Assembly: GCF_025398155.2 (NCBI RefSeq)
Contig: NZ_CP104562.2
Coordinates: 124,001 to 188,000, forward strand
Origin: Roseateles amylovorans
Lineage (GTDB): Bacteria > Pseudomonadota > Gammaproteobacteria > Burkholderiales > Burkholderiaceae_C
Length of the DNA: 64,000 bases
Direction of reading: 5' to 3'
Both the position numbers and the translations under genes were made by a program. Positions 60,291-64,000 of this stretch are shown here, piece by piece. Numbering within the stretch: the stretch's first letter is position 1; each line of letters opens with the position of its first letter. Under the pieces are notes generated by a model. That model had not been told where the DNA came from, did no database searches, and saw only the letters and a list, made by a program, of their open reading frames with translations.

Positions 60291-60633
60291 TGTGGGTCGT
60301 GGCTGACGCGGTGACACCGGCGCTGACCGAATGCCAGCGCGGCGCCCGCCGCATGAAAGGCACCACCTTACGAGGACCCGGCGTAATGAGCTGTTATCAA
60401 GCGCTCAGGTCGGTATCTGCGCCGATCGCGTCCCTACGCGTTGCCATCCGCACCGATGTGAGCGGATGGTGCCCGCGTGCGACTGGCGGAAGGGGGCGCC
60501 GGCGTGGTGCACCCGCCCGTGCCGGCGCGCGGAGCGCTGACCGCCGCCTTCACTCGAACGATCGCTGGGCCGGCTCGCCCGCGCCCGAGCGGCCGAACGG
60601 GTGAGGGGGCGGCGCAGGCGCGGTCTCAGGCCA
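60291..60633. other. Amylase promoter region / recG downstream region
   Basis: 343 bp without a gene. Bases 60365-60420 are the least GC-rich part and the likeliest site of the amylase promoter. I see no recognisable operator, and no terminator with a T-run for recG, which is transcribed toward this gap. Confidence 0.4.
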
Positions 60634-62760
60634 TCAAGCCTTGAGGTACTCGGTCTTGTGACCGAGCCAGCGCTCCACCTGCAACTGCGCCGCGCGCGGG
60701 TGCTGATCCAGCAGTCGGGGCGCGAGGGCCCGGGCGGCGCTGAGCAGCGGCGCGTCTTCTTGCAGGTCGGCGAAACGAAGCAGTTGTGCGCCGCTCTGCC
60801 GGGCGCCCATGAATTCGCCGGGACCGCGGATGTCGAGGTCGCGCCGGGCGATCTCGAAGCCGTCGGTGGTTTCCGCCATCGCCCGCAGCCGCGACTTGCC
60901 GGTGTCGGACAGCGGTCCCGTGTAGATCAGCACGCACACGCTGGCCACCGATCCGCGCCCGACCCGCCCCCGCAGCTGATGCAGCTGCGACAGGCCGAAA
61001 CGCTCCGCATGCTCGATCACCATCAGGCTGGCATTGGGCACGTCCACGCCCACTTCGATCACCGTGGTGGCGACCAGCACGCTCATCTGACCGCCGCTGA
61101 ACAGCGACATCACCGCCGCCTTTTCCGCCGTCGGCATGCGGCCATGCAGCAGGCCCACGCTCTGGCCGGGCAGTGCGGCGCCCAGCTCGGCATGGGTCTC
61201 GGTGGCGTTCTTCAGGTCCAGCGCCTCCGACTCCTCGATGAGCGGACAGACCCAGTACACCTGACGGCCGTCGGCCACGGCGGCGGCAATCTTCTCGATC
61301 ACCTCGTCGCGGCGGCTGTCGGCAAAGACGCGGGTGACGATGGGGCTGCGGCCCGGCGGCAGTTCGTCGATGGTGGAAACATCCAGGTCGGCGAAGTAGG
61401 TCATCGCCAGCGTTCGCGGAATCGGTGTGGCGCTCATCATCAGCAGATGGGGCTCCATCGGGCGGCCGTCGTCGTCCGGCACGCCGTCGGCCAGCTTGCG
61501 GCGCAGCGCCAGGCGCTGGGCCACGCCGAAGCGATGCTGCTCATCGATGATGGCCAGTCCCAGCCGGGCAAACCGGACCTTGTCCTCGATCACCGCATGG
61601 GTGCCGACGATCAGCTTCGCCTCGCCCGAGGCGGCGGCGTCCAGCATCTTCTGACGGGCCTTGCCCTTCACGCTGCCGGTGATCCAGGCCACCTGCACGC
61701 CCAGCGGCTCCAGCCAGCCGATCAGCTTGCGAAAGTGCTGCTCGGCCAGGATCTCGGTGGGCGCCATCAGCGCGCATTGCCAGCCGGCGTCCATCGCCAC
61801 CGCCGCTGCCAGCGCGGCCACCACCGTCTTGCCGGAGCCCACATCGCCTTGCAGCAGACGGTGCATCGGTTGCGGCCGCGCCAAATTGCCGGCGATCTCT
61901 TCGGCCACCCGCTGCTGCGCGCCGGTAAGCGCGAAGGGCAGGGCAGCCAGCAACTGCTCATGCAGGCCGCCGGGACGTCCCCGCATCACCGGCGCCCGCA
62001 GTTCGGCCCGCTCGCGCTGGGCGCGCTGCTGGCTGAGCTGCTGGGCCAGCAGCTCCTCGAACTTCAGCCGCTGCCACGCGGGATGGGTGTGGTCCTCCAG
62101 CGTTGACAGCCCGGCCGAGGGCGGCGGGTGGTGCAGGAAGTTCAGTGTCTCCCGCAGCGACGGCAGACCCTTGGGGACCAGCCCGGCCGGCAACACCTCC
62201 TCCAGCGGCGCACGCTTGAGCGCGGAGGCGATCGCCTTGCGCAGGTAAGCCTGCGGCAACTGGGCGCTGGTGGGATAGACCGGCGTCAGCGAGGTGGCCA
62301 GCGGGGTGTCCTCACCGACCTGGCGGAAGCTGGGATGCACCATCTCCCGCCCGAAGAAACCGACGCGGATCTCGCCGCGCACCCGCGCCCGGGCCCCGAC
62401 CGCCAAGGTCTTCTGATGCGACGGATAGAAGTGAAGGAAGCGCAGCAGCAGCTGAGCGCCGTGATCGTCGCGCAGCTTGACCAGCAACTGTCGCCGACCG
62501 CGCACCTCGATGCGGCTCTCGATGACCTCGCCTTCGCACTGCAGCGTGTCGCCATCGCGGGCCTGGTCCAGCGGCGTCAGGCGGGTCTCGTCCTCATAGC
62601 GCAGCGGCAGATGCAAGGCCAGGTCGATGTCGCGGACCAGACCCAGCTTCTCCATCGCCTTTTGAGGCGCGGACTTGGCCGGCGCGACCGCCTTGGGCGG
62701 CGGCGCCGGCGGCGAGGGCGGTGGCGGCGGAAGGGTACTGGCCTCGGGCATCTGCGGCAT
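60634..62760 (-). CDS. recG: ATP-dependent DNA helicase RecG
   Basis: A 708-residue superfamily 2 helicase. An N-terminal Pro-rich tail (about 4-25) precedes the wedge domain. The helicase motifs are GDVGSGKTVVA (Walker A), IIDEQHRFG (DEQH box), MSATPIPRTL (motif III) and RGRVGRG (motif VI). It reverses stalled replication forks. I chose the ATG at 62758-62760 (MPQMPEAST); ATG at 62751 is nearly equal, and the longer frame to 63279 is non-conserved and overlaps a divergent gene. E. coli RecG has 693 residues. Confidence 0.95.
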   Translation of the reverse strand: MPQMPEASTLPPPPPSPPAPPPKAVAPAKSAPQKAMEKLGLVRDIDLALHLPLRYEDETRLTPLDQARDGDTLQCEGEVIESRIEVRGRRQLLVKLRDDHGAQLLLRFLHFYPSHQKTLAVGARARVRGEIRVGFFGREMVHPSFRQVGEDTPLATSLTPVYPTSAQLPQAYLRKAIASALKRAPLEEVLPAGLVPKGLPSLRETLNFLHHPPPSAGLSTLEDHTHPAWQRLKFEELLAQQLSQQRAQRERAELRAPVMRGRPGGLHEQLLAALPFALTGAQQRVAEEIAGNLARPQPMHRLLQGDVGSGKTVVAALAAAVAMDAGWQCALMAPTEILAEQHFRKLIGWLEPLGVQVAWITGSVKGKARQKMLDAAASGEAKLIVGTHAVIEDKVRFARLGLAIIDEQHRFGVAQRLALRRKLADGVPDDDGRPMEPHLLMMSATPIPRTLAMTYFADLDVSTIDELPPGRSPIVTRVFADSRRDEVIEKIAAAVADGRQVYWVCPLIEESEALDLKNATETHAELGAALPGQSVGLLHGRMPTAEKAAVMSLFSGGQMSVLVATTVIEVGVDVPNASLMVIEHAERFGLSQLHQLRGRVGRGSVASVCVLIYTGPLSDTGKSRLRAMAETTDGFEIARRDLDIRGPGEFMGARQSGAQLLRFADLQEDAPLLSAARALAPRLLDQHPRAAQLQVERWLGHKTEYLKA

Positions 62761-63109
62761 CTGGGAACAGGAGGCGGATTTTGCCTGGGATCCCACGGCG
62801 CGCTCTCGAGAGGCGGCGGGCTGTCGGCCCATTCGCAGTCTCGGCCTCCCGCATTTCGCTCCATCCGGCTGCACCTCGACCAAGCGATCGTTGAACTGCG
62901 TGTGTTGACGGCATGCGTGGACGGCGTGGTTATGGCGGCCGCGCCGGCAGCGTGGTGGAGCCGGTTCCCGCGACGGCACATCGCTTGTGACCGATTGCCG
63001 CAATTCGCTGTGTGCAGGCGGCCGCGTCCCCGAATTCGGGCGGCGCAGGCCCGAAGGCCGCGCTACGCTGGATCCACTGCCACTTCCCCGGCGCCACGCC
63101 GTTGCCCCC
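62761..63109. promoter_or_regulatory. Divergent recG / solute-binding-protein promoter region
   Basis: 349 bp between divergent genes. Open frames here are shadows of one another and lack coding features. It should hold both promoters; I see no clear operator or RNA element. Confidence 0.4.
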
Positions 63110-63934
63110 ATGACCAGCCGAAGGGCCTGTCTGATGAGCTTGGCCGCTGCGGCATGGCCCGCAAGGGCATTGCCCGTCACCGGCGCCGCCGTGACCACGC
63201 CGGCGCCCACGCCTGCACCCACGCCGTCGAGGTCCACCGTGGCCGTCCCGGACGGCGCGCCGGTTCGTCTGGTCGCCACCGAATTCCCGCCCTACACCGG
63301 CACGGCCTTGCCGGGCGGCGGCATCGCCTGCGAGATCACCCGCGCGGCGCTGCGTCAGGCCGGGCTGTCGATGACCTTGCAGTTCCGACCCTGGGCCCGG
63401 GCGCTGCTGGAGTTCCAACGGGGCGAGCATGACGGCGTGATCGGCGCCTGGCGGTCGCCGGAGCGCGAGCGCACCATGTGGTTCCCGGCGCCGCTGGGCA
63501 TCGTGAACCAGATCGGCTTCATGGCCCGGGCGGAGGCCCGCCATCGGGTGGATGACCTCGACCGGCTCGGCGGCCTGCGCATCGGCACCGTCAATGGCTA
63601 TGCCAACCCGGAGCGCTTCGATCGGGCGCGGCTGCGGGTGGAGCCGGCGGTCGACGATCTGGCCAATCTGCGCAAGCTGCTGGCCCGACGCATCGATCTG
63701 GCCCTGATCGACAAAGGCGTGGCCGCCCACCTGATCGACACCCAATTGCGCGAGGCCGCCGGACGGCTGGTCTGGCTGGACCCGGTGATCACCGAGTTTC
63801 CGCTCTACACCGTCTTCTCGCGCGGGCGTGCCGAAGGGGACCGCTTCGCCGCCGCGCTGACCCGCGGCATCGGCGAGATGCAGGGCAGCGGCCGGCTCGC
63901 CGAACTGGTCCGCCGCGGGGCGCGCTGGCAGTAA
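63110..63934 (+). CDS. Periplasmic substrate-binding protein (family 3-like)
   Basis: A 274-residue exported protein. The N-terminus has a weak signal (CLMSLAAAAWPARALPV, about residues 7-22) then an Ala/Pro/Thr linker. The binding domain opens VRLVATEFPPYTG, then FRPWARALLEFQRGEHDGVIGAWRSPERE (core WARALLEFQRGEHDG), GLRIGTVNGYAN and LLARRIDLALIDKGVA, the pattern of the polar-amino-acid type binding proteins. No permease or ATPase follows before the window edge. It may be an orphan sensor or receptor. Confidence 0.86.
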   Translation: MTSRRACLMSLAAAAWPARALPVTGAAVTTPAPTPAPTPSRSTVAVPDGAPVRLVATEFPPYTGTALPGGGIACEITRAALRQAGLSMTLQFRPWARALLEFQRGEHDGVIGAWRSPERERTMWFPAPLGIVNQIGFMARAEARHRVDDLDRLGGLRIGTVNGYANPERFDRARLRVEPAVDDLANLRKLLARRIDLALIDKGVAAHLIDTQLREAAGRLVWLDPVITEFPLYTVFSRGRAEGDRFAAALTRGIGEMQGSGRLAELVRRGARWQ

Positions 63935-64000
63935 GGACTCGCCGATCGTTCCGCTGGGCGGTCGCTCGCCCGCCCGTTGCCGTCGTCGCGTCGGAGGGTT
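63935..64000. other. Window-end intergenic sequence
   Basis: The final 66 bp after the solute-binding protein gene show no gene start or hairpin that I can support. Confidence 0.4.

Noticed and set aside
53089..60314. Long frames opposite the protease, pan genes and amylase (53089-54396 +, 56295-58169 -, 58200-60314 +)
   Set aside because: Each is antisense to a gene with intact catalytic motifs and has shadow-like composition.
60601..62106. 501-residue plus-strand frame across recG
   Set aside because: Antisense to RecG helicase motifs; rich in Gln, His and Arg, no domain.

Overview
The window is a chromosomal segment from a high-GC betaproteobacterium. The mnmG-rsmG-parA order, the Bug-family solute receptor, ubiC/ubiA, an OxyR with classic cysteine spacing and a PEP-CTERM protein together suggest Burkholderiales, most likely the Roseateles/Mitsuaria/Rubrivivax/Ideonella group. 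The genus is an inference from gene content and base composition. I saw no rRNA, tRNA, CRISPR array, prophage or intact insertion sequence.

Region by region. 1-5.1 kb is replication/segregation neighbourhood: mnmG, rsmG and parA on the minus strand, with one perfect 16-bp parS-type palindrome inside rsmG, another inside mnmG, and a consensus DnaA box just upstream of mnmG. 5.1-10.6 kb is accessory: an Abi/HEPN protein, a cysteine-cluster protein, a Bug receptor, a DUF2061 protein, an 800-bp gene-poor stretch with a long inverted repeat, and the most interesting unit of the window: a LuxR-type regulator, a lux-box promoter and a 61-aa double-glycine-leader peptide whose predicted mature form begins and ends with the same hexapeptide, TPKGTW. 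10.6-14.3 kb is a translationally coupled hydrolase/ABC ATPase/ABC permease operon. 14.6-26.7 kb holds a glutathione transferase, GFA-fold enzyme, thioredoxin-like protein, MmcB-like protein, DUF4397 lipoprotein, FadH, a PAS-GADEF-EAL protein, a PAP2 phosphatase and several short tandem repeats. 26.8-32.1 kb is proline metabolism (Lrp regulator divergent from putA, then proC). 32.2-34.4 kb is ubiquinone synthesis (ubiC, ubiA) around a DUF4337 membrane protein.

34.5-36.3 kb is a hipBA toxin-antitoxin locus with duplicated operator-like repeats. 36.3-41.4 kb is a branched-chain-amino-acid-type ABC operon (livG-livF-binding protein-livH-livM). 41.7-45.0 kb has a secreted metallo-beta-lactamase-fold protein, a small beta-barrel and a second HipA-like kinase paired with a HIRAN-like protein. 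45.1-50.2 kb has prfC, a DJ-1/PfpI protein and divergent ackA/pta. 50.2-55.4 kb is oxidative-stress themed: dps, catalase followed by a 35-aa hydrophobic micropeptide, a PEP-CTERM serine protease and oxyR. 55.5-58.1 kb has panB-panC and a lipoprotein cyclophilin. 58.3-64 kb has a secreted GH13 amylase with a C-terminal starch-binding-type domain and unusual active-site substitutions, recG, and a periplasmic solute-binding protein.

Linked functions visible here: chromosome partition (ParA acting on ParB bound at parS; parB is not in the window), proline breakdown and synthesis, acetyl-phosphate metabolism (Pta-AckA), peroxide defence (OxyR, KatA, Dps), pantothenate synthesis, and two HipA-family kinase modules. 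Start sites were chosen by family length, ribosome-binding sites and gene overlaps. Homology statements come from recognising motifs by eye; no searches were run.
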